Assembly: GCA_002501485.1 (NCBI GenBank)
Contig: DLTS01000016.1
Location: forward strand, 1-34,693
Direction: 5' to 3'
Source of the DNA: Acidimicrobiaceae bacterium UBA7830
GTDB taxonomy: Bacteria > Actinomycetota > Acidimicrobiia > Acidimicrobiales > Ilumatobacteraceae
DNA: 34,693 nt
Below the pieces are notes generated by a model, which did no database searches, had not been told where the DNA came from, and saw only the letters and a program-made list of their open reading frames with translations. Each line of letters opens with the position of its first letter. Positions within the stretch are counted from its first letter, which is position 1. This document shows, one piece after another, positions 7,721 to 15,864 of the stretch. Position numbers and translations under genes: made by a program.

Positions 7721-8497
7721 ATGGAACTCATTGGAAGCAGTGCATTAGTAACCGGCGGAGCCTCAGGAATTGGAGCCGCCGCCGCCCGTCAGTTGGCAGC
7801 AAAAGGGGCGAAAGTTGTCGTTGCTGACCTTCAAGAAGACTCAGGGAATGCCGTTGCAGACCAGATCGGTGGTGCGTTCTGCAAAGTTGATGTCACCAAC
7901 ACCGACGACATCATCAACGCAGTCGAGATGGCAACGAGCATGGGGCCACTCAAAGCACTCGTGAACTCAGCAGGTATCGGTTGGGCACAGCGCACCGTTG
8001 GCAAAGACGGAAGTTATGACTCAGCGGCAAACCTCGAAGCCTTCCAACGGGTCATTAACATCAACCTCATCGGCACATTCGACTGCATCCGCCTCGGCGC
8101 AACTGCGATGAGCCGGAACGAGCCCGACGAGTTCGGCGAGCGCGGTGCAATTTGCAACCTCGCATCAGTGGCTGCGTTCGATGGCCAGATTGGGCAGGCT
8201 TCATACTCCGCATCGAAAGGTGGCGTCGTTGGTATGACGCTCCCCATCGCACGCGACCTCGCCGCAGTTGGCGTACGCGTGAACACTGTTGCCCCAGGTC
8301 TGATCGACACTCCGATTTACGGTGAAGGCGAGGCGAGCGAACAGTTCAAGGCAAACCTGCAGCGGGGCGTGCTCTTCCCACAACGACTCGGCTCACCTGA
8401 CGAACTCGCATCAATGGTCGTGGAGTGCATCACCAATAGTTACATGAATGCTGAGACCATCCGTGTGGATGGCGGCATTCGCATGCAACCTAAGTGA
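7721..8497 (+). CDS. HSD10-like short-chain dehydrogenase (probable 3-hydroxyacyl-CoA dehydrogenase)
   Basis: A 258-residue short-chain dehydrogenase. It has the NAD-binding motif VTGGASGIGAAAA near residue 10, NSAGIG, and the catalytic Ser-Tyr-Lys set in NLASVAAFDGQIGQASYSASKGG. The C-terminal part (VLFPQRLGSPDELA, then ETIRVDGGIRMQPK) closely follows the type II 3-hydroxyacyl-CoA dehydrogenases (HSD17B10 group). These oxidise 3-hydroxyacyl-CoA, or hydroxysteroids, with NAD. A leaderless -10 box sits 6 nt before the ATG. Together with the acyl-CoA dehydrogenase and thiolase of this window it fits beta-oxidation. Substrate range is an inference. Confidence 0.9.
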   Translation: MELIGSSALVTGGASGIGAAAARQLAAKGAKVVVADLQEDSGNAVADQIGGAFCKVDVTNTDDIINAVEMATSMGPLKALVNSAGIGWAQRTVGKDGSYDSAANLEAFQRVININLIGTFDCIRLGATAMSRNEPDEFGERGAICNLASVAAFDGQIGQASYSASKGGVVGMTLPIARDLAAVGVRVNTVAPGLIDTPIYGEGEASEQFKANLQRGVLFPQRLGSPDELASMVVECITNSYMNAETIRVDGGIRMQPK

Positions 8498-8560
8498 TGA
8501 TCTTGCATCGGCCGCACGGCTGGCCCACAATCTTCGATAGTCAGAAAGAGGCGGCTGCTC

Positions 8561-9730
8561 TCAGGTGGTGTAGTCGGCGTTGATTCTCACGTAGCCATCG
8601 GTGAGGTCACAGCCCCAGGCCCGCGCGGTGCCCGAACCAATTCCGAGTGACACATGAATAAGCACCTCGTCTCCCTGTAGGTATGACGAGAGCTCTTTAA
8701 GTTCGCTTGCAGAAACCTGCCGTGGAAAGAGTTCTTCGTTGCCGATTCGAATGACGACATTGTTCTGATCGATGTCGTCATCATTGACCTTGCCGACTGC
8801 CATGGCGATACGCCCCCAGTTTGGGTCGGCTCCATGAATGGCGGTTTTCACAAGCGGAGAGTTGACGATCGACTTTGCGACCTGGCGAGCTTGAGCCTCG
8901 TTGCGCGCTTCGTCGACAAGCACCTCAATCAAGGTTTCTGCACCCTCGCCGTCGGCCGCGATTTGGCGAGTGAGGTCGGTGCAGACCTGCATGAGCGCCG
9001 ATTCGAAGGCGTCGTGAGACACGTCGGCGATGGACCCTGACGACATGATGATCGCCGTGTCGCTCGTCGATGTGTCTCCATCGATCGATACGCAATTGAA
9101 GGTTCTGTCAGCAACGCGTGAAAACGTGCTCTGAAGCACCTCTGCAGAAATATCAGCGTCGGTCAAGATGATGGCGATCATCGTTGCCATGTCGGGCTCG
9201 ATCATTCCAACGCCCTTAGCGACTCCTGAAACAACAGCCGCGCTCCCGGCAATTATCACCGATGACGTCTTCTCGACCGTGTCGGTGGTCATGATTCCCC
9301 GAGCAATGTCGCTGAGTTGAGCCGACCATGTTTGATCGGAAATATCTGCGAAGCCGGCTCGAATAGTGTCCATTGGATACGGGCGGCCAATGACTCCAGT
9401 TGATGCGATGAGCACATCACCGGGCTCGCAGCCGACGTGGCGAGCTGTCAGAGCAATTACTTCACGGGCATCACCCTCACCTTGTTCGCCATTGGCGACG
9501 TTCGCATTTTTTGAGATGACGACAACCGCAGAGGCCCGAAGATTGGTGATGTGCTCTCTGCTCACCAGCACGCTCGGGCCAACAAATCGACTTTGCGTAA
9601 AGACACCGGATGCAGCAACCGGCCCGTCGGTTGCGACGATGACGAGATCGTCGGTCGAATCCTTGACGCCGATATTCGCAACGATGCCGCGAAATCCGGT
9701 GGGCAGAGAAAGATCTGATGACAAGTTCAT
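8561..9730 (-). CDS. argJ: Bifunctional ornithine acetyltransferase / N-acetylglutamate synthase
   Basis: A 389-residue ArgJ. It moves the acetyl group from N-acetylornithine to glutamate in the cyclic arginine pathway; bifunctional members also use acetyl-CoA. Seen motifs are the oxyanion segment ASTGVIG (near 109-115) and the self-cleavage site KGVGMIEPDMATMIAI. Cleavage should fall between A182 and T183, giving the alpha and beta chains with T183 as the new N-terminal nucleophile. The C-terminal DPNWGRI motif is present. No other arg gene is near, so the gene is outside an arginine operon. A TAGGTT box 6 nt before the ATG suggests a leaderless mRNA. The sequence alone does not prove bifunctionality. 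Confidence 0.95.
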   Translation of the reverse strand: MNLSSDLSLPTGFRGIVANIGVKDSTDDLVIVATDGPVAASGVFTQSRFVGPSVLVSREHITNLRASAVVVISKNANVANGEQGEGDAREVIALTARHVGCEPGDVLIASTGVIGRPYPMDTIRAGFADISDQTWSAQLSDIARGIMTTDTVEKTSSVIIAGSAAVVSGVAKGVGMIEPDMATMIAIILTDADISAEVLQSTFSRVADRTFNCVSIDGDTSTSDTAIIMSSGSIADVSHDAFESALMQVCTDLTRQIAADGEGAETLIEVLVDEARNEAQARQVAKSIVNSPLVKTAIHGADPNWGRIAMAVGKVNDDDIDQNNVVIRIGNEELFPRQVSASELKELSSYLQGDEVLIHVSLGIGSGTARAWGCDLTDGYVRINADYTT

Positions 9731-9736
9731 GAGCGC

Positions 9737-9742
9737 AACCTA
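9737..9742 (-). promoter_or_regulatory. -10 box of a leaderless mRNA (TAGGTT) for argJ
   Basis: Read on the minus strand, TAGGTT stands 6 nt before the argJ ATG. No Shine-Dalgarno is seen. Confidence 0.5.
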
Positions 9743-9788
9743 ACGAAAGCACTCTAGCGATCAGAGAATTTGCCCACGAGATATCGAT

Positions 9789-11036
9789 TTACGTTCGGGA
9801 TCGAAGAATCATTTCGGCACATCGCCGGCCCGAGTAGAGCGCTCCTTGACTTGAACCTGTGTCTCTGTGATCACCACACACATACAAATTTGGTTCGACC
9901 TCAACTGATCGCTTCGGTGAGAAGTGTGGAGTTTGGTCTGGTTGGCCGTACTCGATCTTATCGACGCGAAGCGTTGTCCAACTTTGAACTGATGGCCCCC
10001 ACCACGCCGTCAACTGCGATCTAGCATGCTGTTCAAGATCGACCCCGATGAACCCCGGTGCGGCTGCGGCAATAAGGTGTCGGCCCGGTGGGGCGTAGCG
10101 AGATGACACGTTTGACATGACCGACACATTTGAAACCGGCCCAGAACGATCTCCGTCGAGCACGATCAGCCGCCGATCGGTTGGTGCTTCGGGAGCGTCG
10201 AACCATACGCACCCAGCCGAACGCGGGGTGTGGCGAGGTCGACCGAGCAACTCGGCAGCCGAGTTGCCGTCGGTGGCGACGACGACCGCTGATGCATCGA
10301 CCTCTCCTGAGTCGATGCGTACCGCAGAGGCCGTCACCGACCTCACCGGCACGTGCAAGTGGACTGCACTCGATGGAAGACGGCTGCCAAGCTGCTTTGA
10401 AATCGTTTGCATCCCGTGTCGGGGCACAGCTGCCCGTCCGGCGAACAACATTTTGAGAATCGTGTCGAACATTCGTGCACTCGTATTGAGAGAGGGGTCG
10501 AGCTGGATACCCCCAACCAGTGGCCGAAAGAAGCGTTGAATGCTGCGGTTGGAGAAACCGAGGGTGGTGAGTGCGTCGATCGTTGGGACATCAGGTCCGC
10601 GAAGCAGGTCAGGCACATCGGTTTTTGACAGGCGCAATCGAAGGGCGAGCAGTCGAATGAGGTCTCCAGGGGATGCCACCGATCGAGAGATCGCTGTGCG
10701 CAATGTCGGAATGAGCGATGCGGGGCGCTGCAGGGGATCACCTAATTCCCAGAACTGATTGCCGGTATGAATCAGTGCACCGGGGTCGAACAGTTCGAGT
10801 TGAAGTGCCCCAACATCAAGTTGTCGGTCGAGCTCGGGGTATGCGGTGAGGAGCACCTGAAACCCGCGATCGAGTAAAAAGCCATCAACCTTGTCGGTTC
10901 GGACCCGGCCACCAATGTCATCAGCAGATTCGACTACTACGACTGGAACTCCCGCCTCGTGCAGGGTTACTGCACATGACAGCCCTGCGAGACCGGCTCC
11001 AACGACGACAACTGGTCGATCGGTGATGGTTGACAT
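9789..11036 (-). CDS. FAD-dependent amine-oxidase/phytoene-desaturase-like oxidoreductase
   Basis: A 415-residue flavoprotein. The N-terminus holds the dinucleotide-binding motif VVVVGAGLAGLSCAVTLHEAG, then ESADDIGGRVRTDKVDGFLLDRGFQV, the FAD-contacting pattern of the amine oxidase / carotenoid desaturase superfamily. The C-terminal FAD motif is LYVCGDHRDTGSSQGALYSGR. Members oxidise amines, protoporphyrinogen or carotenoid precursors; the true substrate here is not evident and no carotenoid genes are near. It lies 5 nt after the epimerase gene on the same strand. It also has its own TACTGT box 7 nt before the ATG, overlapping the end of that gene. Confidence 0.88.
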   Translation of the reverse strand: MSTITDRPVVVVGAGLAGLSCAVTLHEAGVPVVVVESADDIGGRVRTDKVDGFLLDRGFQVLLTAYPELDRQLDVGALQLELFDPGALIHTGNQFWELGDPLQRPASLIPTLRTAISRSVASPGDLIRLLALRLRLSKTDVPDLLRGPDVPTIDALTTLGFSNRSIQRFFRPLVGGIQLDPSLNTSARMFDTILKMLFAGRAAVPRHGMQTISKQLGSRLPSSAVHLHVPVRSVTASAVRIDSGEVDASAVVVATDGNSAAELLGRPRHTPRSAGCVWFDAPEAPTDRRLIVLDGDRSGPVSNVSVMSNVSSRYAPPGRHLIAAAAPGFIGVDLEQHARSQLTAWWGPSVQSWTTLRVDKIEYGQPDQTPHFSPKRSVEVEPNLYVCGDHRDTGSSQGALYSGRRCAEMILRSRT

Positions 11037-11041
11037 CTAGA

Positions 11042-11938
11042 TCACAGTAGGGCGGCGAGCGCTTCTTCCAGCGTCTGATGCGTAAATTCGTAACCAGATT
11101 CCTGGAGTTTCGTCGGCAGTACCCGTTGCCCGGTCAGCAACAGTTCTTCAGCGAATTGTGATCCCACGAGAAGCTTTGGAGCGAAGCCGGGGACGCTGAA
11201 GATTGTCGGGCGACGCACCGCCTTACCGAGAGCCGCAGTGAACTCTTTATTCGTCACCGGGTTTGGCGCAGTCAAGTTCACCGCCCCCTCCGTTGATGTT
11301 GAGAGAAGGTGGACAATCGCTCCAACTTCATCATCGATTGAAATCCAACTCTGCCACTGTCGGCCCGATCCGAGTCGTCCACCCAACCCCAGTTTGAAAA
11401 GGGGGAGAAGCTTCTTCAGTACTCCGCCACGTTTTGACATGACGATGCCGGTTCGAAGGTGCACGACGCGAACGCCGGCTTCTTCGGCGGGAGTGGTGGC
11501 GGCTTCCCATTCGACACAGATGTCGGCGAGAAAGCCATCGCCGTGTTCGCTGTTTTCGTTGATCTCTTCATCACCGCGTGGGCCGTAGATGCCGATCGCT
11601 GAGGCGTTCAGCAACGTTCGTTGCGTTCCGTCGCTCGCAAGTGAAGCCATCGTGGAAGCGAGGAGAGACGTGGTGAGCGTCCTGCTTTCGAGGAGCGTCT
11701 TCCGATACGACTGACTCCAGCGACGATCGCCAATTCCTGCGCCAGAAAGGTTGATGACCGTGTCTGCTTGGGCGATGACGTCGGTGTCGATCGTGCCCGC
11801 CATTGGATCCCATTGCGACTCGTGGGCCTTGGAAGGCGCTTTCCGGACGAGAGTTGTCACAGAATGACCTTCGGCGCGGACGCGTTCCTGTAATTCGGTG
11901 CCGACAAGCCCGGTCGCACCTGAGATGACGATGTTCAT
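11042..11938 (-). CDS. TIGR01777-family NAD-dependent epimerase-like protein
   Basis: A 298-residue extended SDR of the YfcH/SulA-like group (TIGR01777). It shows NIVISGATGLVGTELQERV at the N-terminus, NLSGAGIGDRRWSQSYR, NASAIGIYGPRGDEEI, and the C-terminal DUF1731-type part with LPTKLQESGYEFTHQTLEEALAALL. Members carry a Rossmann NAD(P)-binding fold but their substrate is unknown. It is the first gene of a two-gene unit with the FAD oxidoreductase. A TAGTTT box 6 nt before the ATG points to a leaderless mRNA. Confidence 0.92.
   Translation of the reverse strand: MNIVISGATGLVGTELQERVRAEGHSVTTLVRKAPSKAHESQWDPMAGTIDTDVIAQADTVINLSGAGIGDRRWSQSYRKTLLESRTLTTSLLASTMASLASDGTQRTLLNASAIGIYGPRGDEEINENSEHGDGFLADICVEWEAATTPAEEAGVRVVHLRTGIVMSKRGGVLKKLLPLFKLGLGGRLGSGRQWQSWISIDDEVGAIVHLLSTSTEGAVNLTAPNPVTNKEFTAALGKAVRRPTIFSVPGFAPKLLVGSQFAEELLLTGQRVLPTKLQESGYEFTHQTLEEALAALL
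11044..11049 (-). promoter_or_regulatory. -10 box (TACTGT) inside the end of the upstream epimerase gene
   Basis: Minus-strand TACTGT lies 7 nt before the flavoprotein ATG and within the last codons of the epimerase gene. It suggests an internal promoter in addition to read-through. Confidence 0.4.
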
Positions 11939-11944
11939 GCCGTC

Positions 11945-11950
11945 AAACTA
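11945..11950 (-). promoter_or_regulatory. -10 box of a leaderless mRNA (TAGTTT)
   Basis: Minus-strand TAGTTT stands 6 nt before the ATG of the TIGR01777-family gene. Confidence 0.5.
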
Positions 11951-11994
11951 AGTGGAGCAGGGGTCATTCGTCAGACTGTGCGGCCAAAATCCCG

Positions 11995-12606
11995 TTAGAG
12001 CAACGACTCGATGAGGTCAGCATTGAACACGCCGCGAAGGAGTTCGCTCGACCCGTCTGGACGGATGACAACCGCAGCGGGCTGATAGGGCACCCCGAAG
12101 CGGTTGTAAATGTCTCCCCCGGTGTCATCAATGTTGGGGAAGGTAAGTCCTCCTTCGTCGATGAAGTCGAGATACGTCGCTTCGTCTCCTGACCACGCAA
12201 CGCCAATGATTTCGATGGACTCTTTCCACTGTTGTGATGCCTCCTCGACCGAGGGGGCTTCTCTCATGCAGGTAGTTCAATACGGTGACCAGAACCAGAG
12301 CACGACGGCAGAGTTGGCGTAGCCCGAAAGATCGATCGAACCTCCGCCAACGAGGGCTGCCGACCAGTCGTAGACCTCAGGGGTGGCTTCCGGGGTCGGT
12401 TCATTGGCTGTCGATGCGGCCTGGGGTGTTGTCGACGGTGTTGGTTTGGCGTCGGTCTCTGGTGTCGGAGGCGCGGAGTTCGAGTCACTCGAAAGCGCCG
12501 AGGTTTCCGAGGAATCCACGGGCTTGGCTGAGTCAGTATCAGAGGCACATCCCGCAGTGATCAACATTGCGACGCACACAATTGACAGGCTGGCTCTACT
12601 TCCCAT
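11995..12606 (-). CDS. Candidate selenocysteine-containing thioredoxin-like lipoprotein (in-frame TGA, UxxC)
   Basis: Reading through one in-frame TGA (12279-12277) gives a 203-residue protein. It has a lipoprotein signal (MGSRASLSIVCVAMLITAGC, lipid-bearing C20) and a long Ser/Thr/Pro-rich linker (about 21-85). A thioredoxin fold of the TlpA/DsbE type follows. The active site reads VLWFWSPY-[TGA]-TTC-MREAP, where secreted relatives have WC-x-x-C. TGA therefore replaces exactly the first Cys (position 110) and the resolving Cys (C113) is kept. The rest of the fold continues in the same frame: IIGVAWSGDEATYLDFI, LTFPNIDD, and the cis-Pro loop VPYQPAAVVI. A GGUC-loop hairpin lies 18 nt after the TGA. 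Likely role: extracytoplasmic thiol-disulfide or peroxide chemistry. Alternatives: a nonsense mutation, or a truncated lipoprotein. selA/B/C/D are not in this window. Confidence 0.72.
12239..12258 (-). promoter_or_regulatory. SECIS-like stem-loop downstream of the in-frame TGA
   Basis: On the mRNA, GCCCCCTC pairs with GAGGAGGC (7 pairs and one C-A mismatch) around a GGUC tetraloop. The first loop G is 26 nt after the TGA, within the range seen for bacterial SECIS elements. The loop GGUC matches the core of the SelB-binding loop of E. coli fdhF. The hairpin lies in coding sequence, as bacterial SECIS elements do. Confidence 0.6.
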
Positions 12607-12653
12607 GTGGAATTCAAACGTACATGGAGATCTCAACTTCTTCTATCTGTGCG

Positions 12654-12659
12654 TAGTCT
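12654..12659 (+). promoter_or_regulatory. -10 box of a leaderless mRNA (TAGTCT)
   Basis: TAGTCT lies 6 nt before the GTG at 12666, the same box and spacing as at 2464. Confidence 0.5.
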
Positions 12660-12665
12660 GATCGT

Positions 12666-13100
12666 GTGAAGACCCGAACGCTTCTCTTGCTGTCACTCGG
12701 ATGCGCAATCGTCATTTTGGCGGCAGGAATTGGCCTCTTCGTCCGACTTGGAGCGAATGATGCAACGACGTTTCCAAGTGAGTTTGGAGACCGGGTTGAG
12801 GTTGGAGATCTTGAAGTTCTCGTGTCGAATGCCTCGAGGGAAGGCCTTATGCAGCGCATTTCGGTCACGGTGTCAGGAATCGACGACCGCGAAGTGACCG
12901 ACTCCTTCGCCGTGATCAGTAGCGGGGTCCCCCTCAACGCAGAGCCAAACGATTGTGTTGCGATCGCCCAAGCTGACACCTCTTGTGAGGTCGAATTTGT
13001 GCTGTCGACTGAGACATCAGAACCTGCCGTGCTCATCGTCACACGAGGTGAAGAACGCGGGCGCTGGGTATTGGCAGCGACTGAAGACCCGATACCGTGA
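12666..13100 (+). CDS. Membrane-anchored or secreted hypothetical protein
   Basis: A 144-residue protein with an N-terminal hydrophobic helix (residues about 5-27, LLLLSLGCAIVILAAGIGLFV), so it is anchored in or exported across the membrane. The exported part looks all-beta (VEVGDLEVLVSNAS, ISVTVSGI, CEVEFVLST) and holds two Cys about 10 residues apart (NDCVAIAQADTSCEV) that could form a disulfide. It is divergent from the candidate selenoprotein, with 59 nt between starts. It sits 3 nt before lpd, so it is probably co-transcribed with the pyruvate dehydrogenase genes. A functional link is not evident. Family unknown. Confidence 0.75.
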   Translation: MKTRTLLLLSLGCAIVILAAGIGLFVRLGANDATTFPSEFGDRVEVGDLEVLVSNASREGLMQRISVTVSGIDDREVTDSFAVISSGVPLNAEPNDCVAIAQADTSCEVEFVLSTETSEPAVLIVTRGEERGRWVLAATEDPIP

Positions 13101-13103
13101 TAC

Positions 13104-14507
13104 ATGATGTCTGAGAACTTTGATCTCGTCGTTATCGGTGGCGGTCCCGGAGGATATTCGGCTGCCCTCTATGCAGCATCAGCAGGGTTGTCGGTGGCGC
13201 TCGTAGAGAAAGACAAATTAGGAGGCACCTGTCTCAACAGAGGGTGCATTCCTGCGAAGGCCTTCCTCGAGACGGCTGCAGTGCATCGGCATGTGCAACA
13301 CGCAGCAGATTTCGGAATTGAATCATCATCGCCCCAGGTTCGTTTTGAAGTGACCCAAGCTCGCAAACAAAAAATAGTTTCGGGCCTTGTCGCTGGCATT
13401 GGGGCGATGTGCAAAGCACGGAAAGTCACTGTTTTCAACGGTGAGGGGTCGCTTCGCCCCGGCCGACGCGTCGACGTCCGTCACGAAGACGGTTCGACCA
13501 CGGAAATCTCTGCAACACATGTGCTGCTTGCAGCAGGTTCAGTACCTCGGACAATTCCAGGTTTTGACCCGGGCGGCGCCATCATGACGAGTGATGAGGT
13601 GCTCGAACTTGAAACTGTTCCTGCTCGAATTGCGGTGATCGGTGGCGGCGCCATCGGATGCGAATTCGCATCGACGTTCGCTGATCTCGGCGCTGACGTC
13701 ACCATTCTCGAAGGTCTCCCGAAGATCTTGCCTGGCCTCGATGCCGACGTCGCAAATGTTGTTGTAAAAAGCTTTAAACGTAAGTCGATTGATATCCGCA
13801 CAGGAGTCAGCGTCTCTGGGCACACGCCGCAGGCTGATGGCGGCACTGTGGTGCACCTCGAAGACAGCACGGAACTGGCCGTTGACGTAGTCATCGTGTC
13901 GGTTGGTCGCCGCCCGAATAGCGGTCCGCTTGGGCTCGAAGCAACCGTGGTCAACGTCGACGAACGCGGATTCGTCGTTACAGATGAATACTGTCAGACG
14001 ACCGAAGAGGGCGTGTATGCAATTGGCGATCTCATCGATAGCCCGCAACTTGCCCATGTTGCCTACGCAGAGGCAGTGATGGTCATCAAGCACTTGCTCG
14101 GCGAGCAACCCTTACCGGTCGACTATGACCGAGTCCCCTGGGCAATTTACTGCGACCCTGAAGTGGCGTGGGCAGGCCCGGGTGAAGACGCAGCGAAGGC
14201 CGCAGGGCTTGACGTCGTCGTTGGAAAACATCCATTCAAATTCAACAGCCGCGCTCAGATCGTTGGCTCGACCGATGGCATGGTGAAAGTCATCGCGAAG
14301 AAGAACGCCGATGGCTCCGCTGGCCAAGTCCTTGGCGTCCACATGGTGGGTCCATGGGTGACGGAGCAACTTTCTGGTGGGTATCTCGCCGTGAACTGGG
14401 AGGCAACCGTCGAGGAGGTTGCTGCATTTATTCAACCCCACCCGAGTTTGAGCGAGTTGTTCGGCGAAACGATGCTCTCCATGACGGGGCGCTCGTTTAA
14501 CGGTTGA
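13104..14507 (+). CDS. lpdA: Dihydrolipoamide dehydrogenase (E3)
   Basis: A 467-residue flavoprotein disulfide reductase that reoxidises the dihydrolipoyl group of E2 and passes electrons to NAD. Seen are the FAD motif VVIGGGPGGYSAALYAA, the redox disulfide GGTCLNRGCIPAK (C43, C48), the NAD motif AVIGGGAIGCEFAS, the second FAD motif YAIGDLIDSPQLAHVA, and the catalytic HPSLSE (H446, E451) near the C-terminus. Two ATGs stand in tandem (13104 and 13107); a TACCGT box lies 5 nt before the first. The E2 gene follows after 31 nt and the LipB-LipA fusion after that. This supports a role in the pyruvate dehydrogenase complex, though E3 usually also serves other 2-oxo acid complexes. Confidence 0.96.
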   Translation: MMSENFDLVVIGGGPGGYSAALYAASAGLSVALVEKDKLGGTCLNRGCIPAKAFLETAAVHRHVQHAADFGIESSSPQVRFEVTQARKQKIVSGLVAGIGAMCKARKVTVFNGEGSLRPGRRVDVRHEDGSTTEISATHVLLAAGSVPRTIPGFDPGGAIMTSDEVLELETVPARIAVIGGGAIGCEFASTFADLGADVTILEGLPKILPGLDADVANVVVKSFKRKSIDIRTGVSVSGHTPQADGGTVVHLEDSTELAVDVVIVSVGRRPNSGPLGLEATVVNVDERGFVVTDEYCQTTEEGVYAIGDLIDSPQLAHVAYAEAVMVIKHLLGEQPLPVDYDRVPWAIYCDPEVAWAGPGEDAAKAAGLDVVVGKHPFKFNSRAQIVGSTDGMVKVIAKKNADGSAGQVLGVHMVGPWVTEQLSGGYLAVNWEATVEEVAAFIQPHPSLSELFGETMLSMTGRSFNG

Positions 14508-14538
14508 TATTCGACGCACAGACGTATTTGGAGATGAC

Positions 14539-15864
14539 ATGGCAGACGTAACACTTCCTCAACTCGGTGAAACGGTGACCGAGGGCACCATCACTCAGTG
14601 GTTCAAAAATGTTGGCGATGTAGTGAACGCCGATGAGCCCTTGTTTGAGGTATCAACCGACAAAGTTGACACCGAAGTTCCAAGCCCGGTGAGCGGAGTT
14701 GTGACCGAAATTCGTGCAGCGGAGGGTGACACCATTGATGTCGGAGTCATCGTTGCCGTCGTGGCGAATGAAGGCGAAGCGCCTGCAGCTGCGCCAGCCG
14801 CCGCTCCGGCACCGGCGCCAGCTCCAGAACCCGCTCCGGCACCGGCGCCAGCTCCAGAACCTGCGTCAGCCCCTGCTCCGGCACCGGCGCCAGCTCCCGC
14901 AGCGGCGAGTTCATCGGGTGAGAACGACGCCCGGCTGCTCTCTCCTGTCGTGCGGCGCTTGGTCAATGAGCATGGCATCGACCCTTCGGTAGTTACCGGC
15001 ACGGGCCCTGGCGGCCGTATCACCCGCGAAGACATTCTCGACCACCTCGACAAGGTTGGGTCGAATGCTGCTCCGGCGCCCGCCCTAGCTCCCGCAGCGG
15101 GACCAGATCCTGCACCGGCACCAGCTCCAGCCGCACCGGCAGTTGTAGGAGCCCGTCAAACAGTTGTGCCGCTGTCAAAAATTCGTCAACTGACCGGCGA
15201 CCACATGGTTGCCAGCAAAGCAACATCCCCGCATGTCCTCAGCATGGTGGAAGTCGACTATGCAAACGTCGACCGCGCAAGGTCAGCGATGAAAGCTGAC
15301 TTCCGAGCAAGCGAAGGATTTTCTCTGACGTACCTTCCGTTTATCGCACGGGCACTCGTCGACGGTCTGCAAGAATTCCCACACCTGAACGCAAGTGTCG
15401 TCGGGTCCGATCTTGTTGTGTACGGCTATATCGACCTTGGTATCGCAGTCGATCTCGACTACGAAGGATTGATTGCTCCGGTGATTCGAGGGGCCGAGAC
15501 CAAGCGTCTTCGAGCGATCGCTCAAGAGATCAACGACCTTGCGGATCGCGCCCGAAATCGACGCTTGAGCCCAGATGAGATCCAGGGTGGAACCTTCACC
15601 ATTTCCAACAACGGATCTGCAGGATCGGTGCTCACGATGCCGATCATCAATCAACCCCAGCTCGGCATCGTCTCGACCGACGCGATTGTGCGTAAACCTG
15701 TCGTCGCAAATCTCGCCGACGGCGGCGAAGCGATTGTGGTGCATCCCGTTGGAAACATCGCCATGAGTTGGGACCACCGTGCATTCGACGGAGCGTATGC
15801 AGCTGGATTCTTGCGTCGAGTAAAAGAAATCTTGGAAACACGCGATTGGATAGCAGAACTCTGA
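14539..15864 (+). CDS. Dihydrolipoyl acyltransferase (E2) of the pyruvate dehydrogenase complex
   Basis: A 441-residue E2. Domain order: one lipoyl domain (about 2-77; lipoyl Lys K42 in FEVSTDKVDTEVPSP), an Ala/Pro linker made of near-identical 10-residue repeats, and the peripheral-subunit-binding domain (about 130-175, LLSPVVRRLVNEHGIDPSVV then GPGGRITREDIL). A second Ala/Pro linker and the catalytic domain follow, ending with SWDHRAFDGAYAAGF (H413, D417). E2 transfers acetyl from the lipoyl arm to CoA and is the core of the complex. A GGAG Shine-Dalgarno lies 5 nt before the ATG. With aceE on the same window, pyruvate is the likely substrate. A shared role in 2-oxoglutarate dehydrogenase cannot be excluded. 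Its last 19 nt overlap the LipB-LipA gene. Confidence 0.94.
   Translation: MADVTLPQLGETVTEGTITQWFKNVGDVVNADEPLFEVSTDKVDTEVPSPVSGVVTEIRAAEGDTIDVGVIVAVVANEGEAPAAAPAAAPAPAPAPEPAPAPAPAPEPASAPAPAPAPAPAAASSSGENDARLLSPVVRRLVNEHGIDPSVVTGTGPGGRITREDILDHLDKVGSNAAPAPALAPAAGPDPAPAPAPAAPAVVGARQTVVPLSKIRQLTGDHMVASKATSPHVLSMVEVDYANVDRARSAMKADFRASEGFSLTYLPFIARALVDGLQEFPHLNASVVGSDLVVYGYIDLGIAVDLDYEGLIAPVIRGAETKRLRAIAQEINDLADRARNRRLSPDEIQGGTFTISNNGSAGSVLTMPIINQPQLGIVSTDAIVRKPVVANLADGGEAIVVHPVGNIAMSWDHRAFDGAYAAGFLRRVKEILETRDWIAEL
14801..14897 (+). repeat. 30-bp tandem repeat in the E2 Ala/Pro linker
   Basis: Two adjacent identical 30-bp copies (14801-14830 and 14831-14860) encode Ala/Pro decapeptides ending in Glu. 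A third, 25-bp copy at 14873-14897 follows after 12 nt. The identity at DNA level suggests recent slippage in a linker that tolerates length change. Confidence 0.85.

Noticed and set aside
11995..12267. A separate short thioredoxin gene starting at the ATG after the TGA
   Set aside because: It would begin in the middle of the active site and lack the first half of the fold, so a stand-alone protein is implausible.
12285..12661. Long plus-strand frames opposite the candidate selenoprotein
   Set aside because: They mirror the Ser/Thr/Pro-rich linker of the minus-strand lipoprotein and have no start signal or domain.
14595..15053. 152-aa Gly/Ala-rich minus-strand frame
   Set aside because: It is the complement of the E2 Ala/Pro linker; low complexity keeps the reverse frame open.
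15768..15845. Earlier start for the LipB-LipA frame
   Set aside because: The extra residues lie within the E2 catalytic domain and have no LipB similarity.
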